Positions 37,791-48,059 of a stretch of DNA of 64,000 nucleotides are shown in pieces. The DNA is taken from positions 144,996 through 208,995 of the forward strand of contig NZ_JAATEO010000006.1 in the NCBI RefSeq assembly GCF_012034245.1. The letters run 5' to 3'. The DNA comes from Micromonospora thermarum (lineage in GTDB: Bacteria > Actinomycetota > Actinomycetes > Mycobacteriales > Micromonosporaceae). Under the pieces are notes generated by a model, which made no database searches, was not told the origin of the DNA, and worked only from the letters and a program-made list of their open reading frames with translations. The position numbers and the translations under genes are program-made. The number at the start of each line of letters is the position of its first letter. Within the stretch, counting starts at the first letter, position 1.

Positions 37791-40700
37791 TCAGCAGTCC
37801 AGAGCGGTTGTGGTGATCTGCTTGATGGCATCGTCCCTGCTCTGCCGATCCGGCTGGTCGGGTAGCTGATCGCGCAGGCGGTCCAGACGGCGCAGCCACT
37901 CCACCCGGTCGGTACCGTCGAGACAGTCCTTGATCTGCTCCTTCAACTCCCCGGTGATCTGCTTCTTCATCTCCTCGGTCGTCCAGGACTGACCACTGAG
38001 CACCCGGTCGACCGCGTCGAGGATCGCGGCCGCCCCATCATCGGCCTTGCCCAGACTGGTGGTCGACACCAGACGCGTCAGGTGCTTGACCGCGACAGGA
38101 TGCCCGGCCAGCAGCGGCGCGAAGATGAGACCGGCGCGACGCACACCATCCGGCTGCATCAGATACGCGTACACAAGATCGACCATCGTCAAGGTGGTCG
38201 ACCGCCCGTCCCCCTCCGGTTGGTCGAGCGTAGCGACCAACTCGTTGAACCTTTCCTCGTCCACCCCGTTCAGGACGCCCTGCCCGTCCGACCTGGTGAA
38301 CACCCCCGCGGCCAACATGGCGAGCAGATCCCGGGCCATCCCCGCCAGAGCACGATGGTCCAACGCCTTCACCTGCTCGTCACTCATCTTCGCGAGCTCA
38401 CGCCCGACCGGCCAGGAACGCCTCCCGGCAGCCCGAACGAGCACATCGTCCGCGAGCCGGTCGAGCACACCCGTGGCCAGCTTCGCCAGGTCAACGCTGG
38501 CCATCCCGGCCAGGTCGATCTCCTCCACCCCCGCCGGGGCGTTACTCGGCAACGCCACATCCAGGATGGCATCATGCGCCGCCAACCCACGATCCACCGC
38601 CACCAACCGATCCCCCGCCACAAACCCACGATCCCCCGCCACCAACCCACGATCCCTCGCCGACCGCGCCACGATGTCCCGCAGCGCGTTGCGGGACCAC
38701 CGTTCGGAAAGAATCTCCGCGTGCGTCATGAGCAGACGCCGCGACTCAACCAACGCCTCCAGCGTCACATCGCCGCCCGGCTCCGCCCAATCCCCAGCAG
38801 ACAACCACTCGACCAACTCAACCGGCGGCACATCACGCACCGGCCGCGCCCTACCCCCGGCCCAGTCCAACCCCTCCGCACTCAGCGTGTCCCCGACCTG
38901 CCGCACCACCCCATCCGGATCACGCACCACCCACACATTGTTCAACGCGGCCAGCCCACCACCGGCCGTCGCCGCCGCCTCATGCACCAACACCACGCCC
39001 TGGCCATCCACCACGGCGGTCAACTCCACCGATGCGCCGCTGGTCGACACCACCACCGGCCGCTCACGCCGCCACCGGTACCGCTCCAACAACGCGTTCA
39101 ACGTCCGCAACGCCCTGGCCCGACCCTCCGAACTCCGGCCAACATCCACCACCACCACCGGCACACCAACACCCGGCACCCGGCCACCAACGGGATCACC
39201 AGAACCATCCCCGACCACCCCGCCAACCCTGCGCAGCACCGCGCCCGAATCAACACCCGACGCAAGGACCCCCAGGGCATCACCAACGGCCTTCACCCCA
39301 TCGGGCAGAACCAGTTCCCACGCCACCGGCGGCGGCGGTTGCAGCAGAGCCTCGTCGGCAGCCTGTTCTGGCACGAACGACTCAAGCAGGTGCGCGGTCG
39401 TCGGCAGGAACAGCAGGTTCAACGGCTGGTCGACCGGAACCGACGCCAGCGCCCCGGTCGCACTGTTGATGAAGCTCACCCCGTCAACGGTGCTGACAAC
39501 GTTGAGGATCCCGGCGATCGGCTTGCCGTCGCGCATCGCCACGATGCCCCGGACGCCCGGCTCGGCCGCCAGCCGCCCGGCCAGCGCGCCCAGGGTCTGC
39601 GCCCGCTGTCCCCGCTGGTCCACGAACCGCCCGAATTCCCGGCCCGGATACCGCGCCGTCAGATCACTGAGGCTCTCCGCCCGCTTATCGATCAGCTCCC
39701 CGGTGAAGGTCTGCACCTTGGCCGACAGATCCGGGCGGTATGCGGCGGCATGCTCGCGCGTGGCGAGCAACGTGTCGACCTCTGCGGCATTCTCGAGAAC
39801 GTACAGGTGACGGAGGGGACTGGTGTACCCCCCGTCATCGTTCCAACCGGCCCGCCCATGAACGGCGACAGGTATGTTCGGCCACTGTCGAGCGACGAAG
39901 AGCCGACCGTCGGCTTCCGCATCCGTGCGCTGGTGCATCACCCGCACCGACCGACCCTCCACATCACGGCGCCGTGTTACCACCGCCGCCAACAGCGCGT
40001 CGTCCAGCGCCGACGCCGCCGCCTCCGTGTCCTCCCCCAACGACTTCAGATACGCCAGCTTGACCGCGGCCTGCCGGACCTGCTGCGAGAGTCCAACGAG
40101 CGGCATCCACAGCTCGGCGGCGGTCGCGGCAACGCCCGGGACCTCGCGGGCCGCGATGCCGAACTGCTCGCGGTCCCGGAGTAGTTCGAGCGCCCCCCGC
40201 AGCAGGTCACGCTCCGGGCGGTACCAGTCCAGCATCTGCTTGGCGAGTTCCGTGGCCAGCGGCTCGACCTGGGCGAAGCGTCCGCCGTCTGCGTTCAGTC
40301 GCGGCAACGACAACTGTGCCTGGCGGTACAGCGTCATCGGATCAGTGCTCAGCCTCGACGCGAGTGCGAACAACCCCGAATCCTCGACCTCAGCAAACTC
40401 TGCTGCTAATTCGACGTTCGGCACCACGCCGATCCGGAGGCTGAACGTGGTCACCCACTCTTCGCTGAGCCTCAGCTGCAGTGCTTGTTTCCGGGCGAGT
40501 TCGCGCATGTTGAGAGACTTGGCGAGCTCGTCGATGACGAACCAGACATCCGCTTTGCTCGTGTTCGGAGTCAGGAGCACGTCCGGATCGACGCGGAGCG
40601 TCTCGGTCCACCACCGCTTGAGGTGATCACGCAGGTCATCATCGTGCTCGACCTCCGCCCGGCGCAGCCCATGGTCGCGCATGACGGCCTCGACCTCGCG

Positions 40701-43700
40701 GAGGGCCACGCCGACGGCCGTGGCACGGCTGTCCAGCCACGCAGTCCAGTCGGCCCACAGATCAGGGTCCCTCACCGCCTCGACCGACTCGGTGATCTCA
40801 TAGTCGATCGTCGGCAGGAACAAGAATTCGACCGAGCCATCCGTGGGACGATTCGCCAGCCCCCCGGCTGCCGCGTCGAGGAGGATCACCCCAGCCTGCT
40901 CCGGCCCGCCGGAGCGCGTGACGACGTTGAACACCCCGTGGCCCGCGGAGCCCTCCGCGGACCGGTACACCAGGATCCCGCGCACGTCCGGGCGGTCCGC
41001 CAGGTGCGCCAAGACCGCGGTAATGGCACGGACCGGCTGCCCGTCGGCGCCCAGGAACCGCACGAAGTCCTTGCGGTAATGGGCGGCCAGCCCGGTCAGG
41101 CTTGACACCGCGGCGAGACTGCCAGGATCCAGGTTGGGTGTCGCGAGCAAGGTGTCGAGCATCAGCGCCCGGTGGGCGGGCGACGTCGGCGGGACCTCGG
41201 CGACGCGACGTAGCTGAGGGAACGTCCGGGCCGCATACAGCTGGCGCCCGGCAAAACTGCTATTACCGCCGTCCGGCTCCGCTTGCGCGACCAGCACCGA
41301 CTGGCCGGCGGTCCCCTCCGGCTCTGAGACGACCCACCACAGCTCCTCGTCCAGATTGATATCGGGCGCCGGCGGCAGCGGGTCTCCTGCCGGGCGGCGG
41401 TCCTGCAGCCACTCGCGCACAACGGCTCGTGCGATGTCCTCGTTCAGATGGGTCAACACGTACCCGGAGCGGACGGCCATCGCCGTGAGCGCCGGGACCT
41501 CCCCGAACCTGAGTCCGTAATACTCGTGTCCCACGGCGAGCACCAGAAGTTCGTCAGCCGGGTACAGCCGCGGTTGGTGCCGCTTCAGCCAGCCAGGAAC
41601 CCCCCGGATCTCCTCGGCGACCCACTCCACCATGCTGAAGCGTCCGCTCCCGGCAGCCCCGGCGGCCAACCGGGACAGCTCGACCGGCGGCGGCTCAGCG
41701 ACGAACGCCCGTGGATCGACGCCCAGCGCCGACGCGAGCGCCAACAGCAGACCGGAATCCTCGATTCCCAGCTGGTCGGCGAGCTGCGGCAGATCATCCG
41801 GCAGCCTCCCGATCTGCAGGCCAAGCCCGAACACACCATCCCGGCTGACCTTCAGCGTTGCGGCGACGCGCTCCAGCTTCCCGTCGGTCAGGCCGAGCTC
41901 GACGGCAAGCTGGGCGACCAGACCCTCCCGCACGGCACGGAGGGCCTGTGTTTTGTCCTTCTGCTTAAGCCAGTCTTCGAGGTAACTGAGCACCGGGTCC
42001 GTGCCCCATCGGTCGGAGACAAACGGCCCAATGGCCAGAACGACCTCACGCAACGCACCCGGGTCAACATCGAGTTTTCTAGCGACTTCCCGCAACCCGC
42101 CGTGACTCAGCCACGGCCGCTCATCGAAATCGGCATTGATTGCCGTGACCTCGATACCCAACCTCGGCGCGAACCATTCGCGTACGAACTCCGGTGTCAC
42201 CTCCGCCGGAGATCCGAATTTCTGCTGGACCGCGTTGAGGACGTCCGGAATCTCGGCGGTGGACGCGCCGAGACGGTGCACGACCTTGGCCCATTCGACC
42301 AACTCGCCGGCCCGGCCGGCAGACGGCGTCGCTTCGGTCCGCAACTCGTTCGCCAGAGCGGGTATGGCCTCGATCGGTGACCCGTTCAGGCTTGCGGCGA
42401 ATGTGTCGTCGAACTGGATCTTCGCCGGGTCGATCCGGTGGGTCGCCGCCAGCACGAACAGCTTCTTCGCGTTGGTGATCCCCAACCGTCCCGCCTGCTG
42501 CTCCAGGTCAGTGGCCGGGCGGCCGATCGCGAAGCTGAAACCAGAAAGCCATGGGTAGGAGATATCCAACCGGCTTGCGGCCGCCTTGATGTCCTCAAGG
42601 GACGACGACTCCCCGCCCTGCCGTCTCAGCAGCCCGGTCCTGATCGCTACCAGCCGCGCGAAGTCGTACCAGGGTTCACGCTTGACGCTTCCGGTAAACG
42701 TAGCCGGGTCAAAACCGAACACGCCAGCGAGCCATTCGTCGGTCCGCGCTCGCAGGACGTCATCATTATTGAGAACTTCCAGTGGGATGTCACGGTCCGC
42801 CATCATCTGCAGCAGGTGGGGAATCGGCAGACCGCTGGCTTTTACGCGTCCGACAACCCATTCATTCACCTGGTCGTGCGGAGCACGACGAATCGCCAGC
42901 GGCCGCAGCAGTCGGGTTTCCACCCGAATGCGGCTCACCAGATCGAACAGGTACCGTCGGCCCACGCCCCACTGGTCGGCGAGGGTAGGGATGTCGTGCG
43001 GAACCCGTCCGATCGACTCGCTCAGTTCTCGCACCGCGTCGAACGGCACACCGACTGCCACGGCGAGGCGGTGGACCTGCACGAGTTGCTGTCCGGCCTC
43101 GGGAGACAGATCATGCAGCGGGGTCCGGGAGCGGTCCTCGTCCAGCCAGGTGTAGAGGCCGTACAGCTCGGTTTCCTCGACCCTGTACGTGCGCTGGAGT
43201 TCCCCGACCCACTGCGGATAGCGCGACACCACGGCGTCGACCACGGCCTCGGCGGTGTCCCGCTTGACGGGAGCGAACGTGTTCCACTCCAGCCTGACCA
43301 ACAGTGCCACCAGCCGAGGGTCACGCTTCAGCCGCGCCGAGGCGGCCAGCAGAGCCGACACGCCGAGCGGCGCTCGCGGGCTCGTCGCGAGTGTCACCAG
43401 ATCGTCCGGGATGCGTTCGGCGGCGCGGGACACCGTGAGCAGATCCGCCAGCAAGGACCGCCGCGGGCGGTGGGCGGTGAGCCAATCCGCCCGCTCGCGG
43501 AACTCCGCCGCCAGTCCGACGACGGCATCCGCCCGCCGCTCCAGTGGCGAGTTCAGCACGGACAGGTTCTCACCGGCGAACGCCCGCGGATCGACACGCA
43601 GGTCCGAAGCGAGCGCGAGCAGCCGCCAGGCGTCGACACCGTGCTGCCGCGCCAACGCCACCGCATCAGCAGGCGCTCGACCGATGTGCAGGCTGAAACC

Positions 43701-46700
43701 GAGAAGCCAGATGCGACCGACATCGAGTTGACCGGCAAGGATCGACAGTTCGTTCGGGTCCGGGACGAGCGTCTCCACGAGCGGCGCCATCCCCGCGGCC
43801 ATGCGTCTCGGGTTGAACCATCCGGCCGCCATCAGGCGTGCGACATCAGCGGTGTCGATGCCGAAAATGTTCCCCAGCCACCCGGCTGTCTCAGCCCTGA
43901 TCCGCTCGTCAACCTGGCGGGACGTCAGGCCCTCCAACGCATCCACCGTCAACCCGGTGGTCCTCATCATCTCGAGGAGCATCGGCCCGTCCAGGTCAGC
44001 CTGGACGGCCCAAGTGTAGATGCGGTTCGCTATCTCATCTATTGAATCCTCGAGCTCGAGGCCCCTGTCGTAGGCTCCTATCACTGGGGCCAGCAGGCGC
44101 GGATCGGTGTCGAGCCCACGTGCCAACTCGAAGAGCCGAACCGGTTCGAGGTTCCACCGCTCCGCCAGCACCGGCAGGTCGGTCGGCACCCGACGGGTGA
44201 CGGCGCTGAATGCCAACATGTCGAACGGGTTCACACCGGATCGACGTGCGGTGTCGGCGATGTCCTCCACATCCAGGAAGCGAAGGCTCTCCCGGTACGG
44301 CTGCAGCGACTCCCAATCCACGCCAAGCCGTTGCGCCCACCACTGGATCAGCACCGGGCTGAGCTCGTGTCCCGCCGGCACCCGGTACTCGTCGTGCTCC
44401 CGCAGCCGGGCCGCCTGCTCGTTCAACTCGTCACCGGCGGCGTCGACCAGCCAGGGTCGGGCGGCGACGCGGGTGAGCTCGCTGAACTGCGCCCCAAAGG
44501 CACGGAGGTGCACATCCAGCAGCGCGCTGGCCTGCTGCAACTTCTCGTACGTGGAATTCGGACGTCCCGACGACCATCGCTGCAGCTTTTTGGTCGCCAT
44601 GCCCAACGCCTCGATCAAAAGCGCGACCGCCGCGTCAACCACGCCGATGCTCGCCAACTTGGCCTCACGAAGCCGTCTGGCTCGTAGTGCGGGGCTGTCC
44701 TTGACAAGAGCATCTCGACGCAGGCCGTCGAAGGTGTCTCGCGCTGCCGCCAGCGCCTCCTCGCCGAAGAGTTGAGCCTCGCCTTCACGGACCACCACGT
44801 GCGCGGCAAGCGCGACATGGTCGAGGATCCCCTTCTGGTCGAGTGTACTGAACTGTTCCGACGCAGCAGTGAGCGCTGCCTCGATGTTTGCCCCCGATCT
44901 GCCGTACTCTTTGATCAGTTTCCTGATGCTCACCGCGACGTGGAAGATCGTCTGAGCGACGGAGGCCAGTGGATCGACGACCGTCGGCCTCTCGTAATCC
45001 CGCAACTGTTGATTGATCCCCGATATGGTCTTAGACGCATCCCGGATGTCCGCGTGCGCCGACTTGAGGACTTGTTCGCTCTGCTCGGCGAGTGCAGCGG
45101 ATTGGACTTCGTCCGCGAAGTCGAGAAGGTATTGGAGTTCCTTGGGGGTGAAGCCCTCCTCGCCCTGGCCGAGATTGGAGCGGCTGGCGAGCCAGAACAG
45201 CCGGGCCACGCCGTGGCGTTCGTCCACGCCATACCGGACGCGGTGACTCTGCTCGTCACCAGCGGGCGCCATCGGCGCCAGCGATGCCGCCCACTCCTCC
45301 AGCCTCGCCCGCAGATCGTCGGCGCCGATGCCGTCGGGGAAAGCGTCGGTGCGGAGCTTCGAGACCAGTTCCCGTACCGGCAGCAGGTGCCGCGGGTCCA
45401 CGCCCAGCCGGGCGGACAGGTCCAGCAACGCCGCGGCCGGGATCCCGAGGCGATACGTCAGGTTCTCCAGGTCCGTCGGTACCCGGCCGGTCACCGTGAC
45501 CAGCCCCACCAGCGCCCGCACCTGCGCGGAGGTCAACCCGAGCCGGCCGGCCGTCTCGATCATCTCCGGCCAGCCGAACCCCGGCATCCCCAACAACGTC
45601 GCGACCGTGTCATCCGGCACCTCATGCGACGCCGCCCACCGCCGGAAACCCTCGGTCCAGTCCCGACGCGCATCAGAACCCACCCGCGGCCAACCCTGCC
45701 GCGCCAACCTCCGCACCAGCGACGCCACCCGCCCCGCCGGCACATCCCCGAACACGAAATACAACAGCGACTCGAAATGCCGAGACGGAACCAACGACTC
45801 CAACGCCCGCACCGGGACACCCAACGCCCGGCCCCGCCCGACCAACTCAGCCAACGTGCCCGAGTCATGCAACGCATCCGTCCCCACCAACGCATCCGTC
45901 CACACCAACGGATCCACATCGTCGGCCTCGGACGCCAGCAGCGACCGAACCTCCTCGGCGACCACACGACCCTGCTCCCGCTGGGCCGCCACCACATCCG
46001 CCCCGGACAAACCCTCCACCGAGACGGTCAACTCACCATCCTGACGCAGCCGCCCCACCGCGTCCTCGACCGCACCCGGAAACACCTCATCCGACAGGAA
46101 CGGCAGGTCCTCGACCGGCAGCCCCAACCCCGCCGCCAACCCCACCACCGCCGACGCACCGGCAAGCCCCCACCGCTGAGCCAACGCCTCCGCGGACACC
46201 CCCACCCGCAGCCCGGGATCCTCCCCCGACGTGACCACCGCATCGACATCCGACAACCCCGACCGCACCCCAACAAACGGCCCCTGCGGCACCCCCAGAC
46301 GCTGCCCCTCCCACCGCAGCACACCCCGCGCCAACTCCACCGGCAGATCAGCCAACAACTCCAACGGCACACCCCGCCGCACAACCGACCCGACAACCTC
46401 CACATCCGCACGCGTCAACCCCAACGCGGCACCCAACTCCAACAACCACACCACATCGCTGTCGGTACGCACCCCCACACCCGACAACGCCACCCGCAAC
46501 CGGTCCAACCACGACCCCGACGCCGGCGCCAACCCCGCCCACTCACCGACCGCGGCCCACACCCGATCCTCAACCAACCGCAACCGCACCGGATCCACAC
46601 CCAGATCCCGCGCCAACGCATACACCGGACCCGGCCCGAACAACCCCATATCCCGCGCCAACCCCGGCAGATCATCCGGAACCCGCCCGATCAACTCCAC

Positions 46701-48059
46701 CCACCGCATCAACCGGTCAACCTCAACCGGCTGATCAACCACCCCCAACACCCGAACCAAACCCAACAACCGCGACGGACCAGACGGCCCAAACACCGCC
46801 CACTCCGGCCCACCCAGCCGCTCCATCTGGCCAACCGTGAAGTGGCCCAGAACATCCGCCTCCACCACCTCATACGACGGCGGCGGAGACCACACCACGT
46901 CTGGTGTGGCACGGTGGGGCGACGCGACCTGGTCACCAAGGGCGCCGAATCGGGTGTCGGCGGGATCGACGATCGATGTCTGGGCGGACTCGGACTCCAC
47001 AACCGACGTCAGCAGATCGGTTCGCACCGCGTTGCCGACGTCGATGATCCGTACCCGGATGTCGACCGCGCCGGCCAGCGTCGATCCCCACGTCCCCGGC
47101 GGGGCCGTGGTCGACGCGTTCGCGATCCCGTCCCACTGGTCGAAGGCGCCTGCCGGGACCAGCGCGGGCAGGCCATCGGTCAGCGGCAACCACTGCACAC
47201 CGCTACCCGAGGTGTGGTACGCCGCCCAGGCATGACCGATCCGGCCCGCCGAATCCCCGACAGCGGCCAGGCTCGGCGGGGCCGCCAGCACCTCCGCCAC
47301 CGCACCCGCACCCGCACCCGCCAACGCCCGCTCGACGTCACCGGGTGAGCCGACCCGCACCCACCCGTCGTCCGAACCCCACCGCCGCTCACCCCGCCGG
47401 GTACCCACCCACATGTCGTCGACCGACCCGGTACCCCGCCGACCCGCCCCGACGACGGCACCCGCACCACCTTCGGGGCCACGCCCACCCAGCACCGACC
47501 GGCTGAACTCCTGCAACACCACCACGCACCGCTCAACCTCCGGCGCACCCGCCGCACGCGTGCCCCGAACGACGGCCTCCTGCGCGATCGTCTCCAACTG
47601 CGCGACGTCAAGCACGCCCCGGCCGGCCACCCGGCCCTCCGGCAGAACCCGTACGCTCCGCGCGAACCGCGACAGCGTCGGCCGCCCGTCGGCGTCCACC
47701 CACTCCAACCGCGCGGAGTCGCCATCGTTGATCACCCCGACCGGCGCCTGGACCGGCAGCGAGTAACGATTGGCCGCGGACAGCAGATCGTCCTGCGACG
47801 GCGTGCCGGACACCTCACTCACATCCAGCACCACGCGCCCCCGCACCTGCGGCGACAGATCAGCCAGATACTGACGAAGCATCGGCGTACCGAGCACACC
47901 CTCACCGAGCACGATCCGGATCGGCTCATCGCCCGAACCGAGCACCCGGCCCACCAGGTCGTCGCTCGCCTGCGTGCGGCGTTCCAGCACCGTGCCGCCG
48001 GCGGGGATCGGCGTAACCCGCCACTCGCGACAGTCGGCAAAGGAAGACGGAGCGGTCAT
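37791..48059 (-). CDS. Giant protein B (3422 aa): shared end modules around a helical-repeat core
   Basis: Not a recognised enzyme. Residues 1-150 match giant A (IRIVLGEGVL near 47, VRVLPEG near 136); residues about 2911-3422 match the giant A C-terminus (NALLERYRWRRERPVVVSTS, then LVYAYLMQP and KDCLDG). The core, about 455-2580, carries nine degenerate repeats of roughly 39 aa (IGRxPxDLxxLA ... LAxxLxVDPR) starting near 455, 854, 1285, 1456, 1544, 1680, 1842, 2080 and 2540. Two related segments (about 2241-2427 and 2720-2900) end in FNVV/LNVV and FLFLPT-like motifs. Only four Cys occur (10, 178, 3379, 3422), the last being the C-terminal residue. No signal peptide or membrane helix is evident, so any export would need a dedicated route. 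The ATG at 48059 follows GGGAGG. Confidence 0.85.
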   Translation of the reverse strand: MTAPSSFADCREWRVTPIPAGGTVLERRTQASDDLVGRVLGSGDEPIRIVLGEGVLGTPMLRQYLADLSPQVRGRVVLDVSEVSGTPSQDDLLSAANRYSLPVQAPVGVINDGDSARLEWVDADGRPTLSRFARSVRVLPEGRVAGRGVLDVAQLETIAQEAVVRGTRAAGAPEVERCVVVLQEFSRSVLGGRGPEGGAGAVVGAGRRGTGSVDDMWVGTRRGERRWGSDDGWVRVGSPGDVERALAGAGAGAVAEVLAAPPSLAAVGDSAGRIGHAWAAYHTSGSGVQWLPLTDGLPALVPAGAFDQWDGIANASTTAPPGTWGSTLAGAVDIRVRIIDVGNAVRTDLLTSVVESESAQTSIVDPADTRFGALGDQVASPHRATPDVVWSPPPSYEVVEADVLGHFTVGQMERLGGPEWAVFGPSGPSRLLGLVRVLGVVDQPVEVDRLMRWVELIGRVPDDLPGLARDMGLFGPGPVYALARDLGVDPVRLRLVEDRVWAAVGEWAGLAPASGSWLDRLRVALSGVGVRTDSDVVWLLELGAALGLTRADVEVVGSVVRRGVPLELLADLPVELARGVLRWEGQRLGVPQGPFVGVRSGLSDVDAVVTSGEDPGLRVGVSAEALAQRWGLAGASAVVGLAAGLGLPVEDLPFLSDEVFPGAVEDAVGRLRQDGELTVSVEGLSGADVVAAQREQGRVVAEEVRSLLASEADDVDPLVWTDALVGTDALHDSGTLAELVGRGRALGVPVRALESLVPSRHFESLLYFVFGDVPAGRVASLVRRLARQGWPRVGSDARRDWTEGFRRWAASHEVPDDTVATLLGMPGFGWPEMIETAGRLGLTSAQVRALVGLVTVTGRVPTDLENLTYRLGIPAAALLDLSARLGVDPRHLLPVRELVSKLRTDAFPDGIGADDLRARLEEWAASLAPMAPAGDEQSHRVRYGVDERHGVARLFWLASRSNLGQGEEGFTPKELQYLLDFADEVQSAALAEQSEQVLKSAHADIRDASKTISGINQQLRDYERPTVVDPLASVAQTIFHVAVSIRKLIKEYGRSGANIEAALTAASEQFSTLDQKGILDHVALAAHVVVREGEAQLFGEEALAAARDTFDGLRRDALVKDSPALRARRLREAKLASIGVVDAAVALLIEALGMATKKLQRWSSGRPNSTYEKLQQASALLDVHLRAFGAQFSELTRVAARPWLVDAAGDELNEQAARLREHDEYRVPAGHELSPVLIQWWAQRLGVDWESLQPYRESLRFLDVEDIADTARRSGVNPFDMLAFSAVTRRVPTDLPVLAERWNLEPVRLFELARGLDTDPRLLAPVIGAYDRGLELEDSIDEIANRIYTWAVQADLDGPMLLEMMRTTGLTVDALEGLTSRQVDERIRAETAGWLGNIFGIDTADVARLMAAGWFNPRRMAAGMAPLVETLVPDPNELSILAGQLDVGRIWLLGFSLHIGRAPADAVALARQHGVDAWRLLALASDLRVDPRAFAGENLSVLNSPLERRADAVVGLAAEFRERADWLTAHRPRRSLLADLLTVSRAAERIPDDLVTLATSPRAPLGVSALLAASARLKRDPRLVALLVRLEWNTFAPVKRDTAEAVVDAVVSRYPQWVGELQRTYRVEETELYGLYTWLDEDRSRTPLHDLSPEAGQQLVQVHRLAVAVGVPFDAVRELSESIGRVPHDIPTLADQWGVGRRYLFDLVSRIRVETRLLRPLAIRRAPHDQVNEWVVGRVKASGLPIPHLLQMMADRDIPLEVLNNDDVLRARTDEWLAGVFGFDPATFTGSVKREPWYDFARLVAIRTGLLRRQGGESSSLEDIKAAASRLDISYPWLSGFSFAIGRPATDLEQQAGRLGITNAKKLFVLAATHRIDPAKIQFDDTFAASLNGSPIEAIPALANELRTEATPSAGRAGELVEWAKVVHRLGASTAEIPDVLNAVQQKFGSPAEVTPEFVREWFAPRLGIEVTAINADFDERPWLSHGGLREVARKLDVDPGALREVVLAIGPFVSDRWGTDPVLSYLEDWLKQKDKTQALRAVREGLVAQLAVELGLTDGKLERVAATLKVSRDGVFGLGLQIGRLPDDLPQLADQLGIEDSGLLLALASALGVDPRAFVAEPPPVELSRLAAGAAGSGRFSMVEWVAEEIRGVPGWLKRHQPRLYPADELLVLAVGHEYYGLRFGEVPALTAMAVRSGYVLTHLNEDIARAVVREWLQDRRPAGDPLPPAPDINLDEELWWVVSEPEGTAGQSVLVAQAEPDGGNSSFAGRQLYAARTFPQLRRVAEVPPTSPAHRALMLDTLLATPNLDPGSLAAVSSLTGLAAHYRKDFVRFLGADGQPVRAITAVLAHLADRPDVRGILVYRSAEGSAGHGVFNVVTRSGGPEQAGVILLDAAAGGLANRPTDGSVEFLFLPTIDYEITESVEAVRDPDLWADWTAWLDSRATAVGVALREVEAVMRDHGLRRAEVEHDDDLRDHLKRWWTETLRVDPDVLLTPNTSKADVWFVIDELAKSLNMRELARKQALQLRLSEEWVTTFSLRIGVVPNVELAAEFAEVEDSGLFALASRLSTDPMTLYRQAQLSLPRLNADGGRFAQVEPLATELAKQMLDWYRPERDLLRGALELLRDREQFGIAAREVPGVAATAAELWMPLVGLSQQVRQAAVKLAYLKSLGEDTEAAASALDDALLAAVVTRRRDVEGRSVRVMHQRTDAEADGRLFVARQWPNIPVAVHGRAGWNDDGGYTSPLRHLYVLENAAEVDTLLATREHAAAYRPDLSAKVQTFTGELIDKRAESLSDLTARYPGREFGRFVDQRGQRAQTLGALAGRLAAEPGVRGIVAMRDGKPIAGILNVVSTVDGVSFINSATGALASVPVDQPLNLLFLPTTAHLLESFVPEQAADEALLQPPPPVAWELVLPDGVKAVGDALGVLASGVDSGAVLRRVGGVVGDGSGDPVGGRVPGVGVPVVVVDVGRSSEGRARALRTLNALLERYRWRRERPVVVSTSGASVELTAVVDGQGVVLVHEAAATAGGGLAALNNVWVVRDPDGVVRQVGDTLSAEGLDWAGGRARPVRDVPPVELVEWLSAGDWAEPGGDVTLEALVESRRLLMTHAEILSERWSRNALRDIVARSARDRGLVAGDRGFVAGDRLVAVDRGLAAHDAILDVALPSNAPAGVEEIDLAGMASVDLAKLATGVLDRLADDVLVRAAGRRSWPVGRELAKMSDEQVKALDHRALAGMARDLLAMLAAGVFTRSDGQGVLNGVDEERFNELVATLDQPEGDGRSTTLTMVDLVYAYLMQPDGVRRAGLIFAPLLAGHPVAVKHLTRLVSTTSLGKADDGAAAILDAVDRVLSGQSWTTEEMKKQITGELKEQIKDCLDGTDRVEWLRRLDRLRDQLPDQPDRQSRDDAIKQITTTALDC
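38579..38664 (-). repeat. Tandem 21-nt coding repeat in giant protein B
   Basis: About four imperfect copies of a 21-nt unit encode DRGLVAG-type heptads (residues about 3136-3163). It lies within the C-terminal module at a place where giant A lacks the insertion, so it is probably a slippage-expanded linker. Confidence 0.7.

Noticed and set aside
45600..46800. Dense CCAAC/CCGAC-rich tracts that look like short repeats
   Set aside because: They follow Leu/Val/Gly-rich codons in giant B and have no regular unit or spacers, so neither CRISPR nor a satellite.
44772..47348. An 858-codon plus-strand frame opposite giant B
   Set aside because: Arg/Pro/His-rich low-complexity translation with no motif; shadow of the biased codons of giant B.
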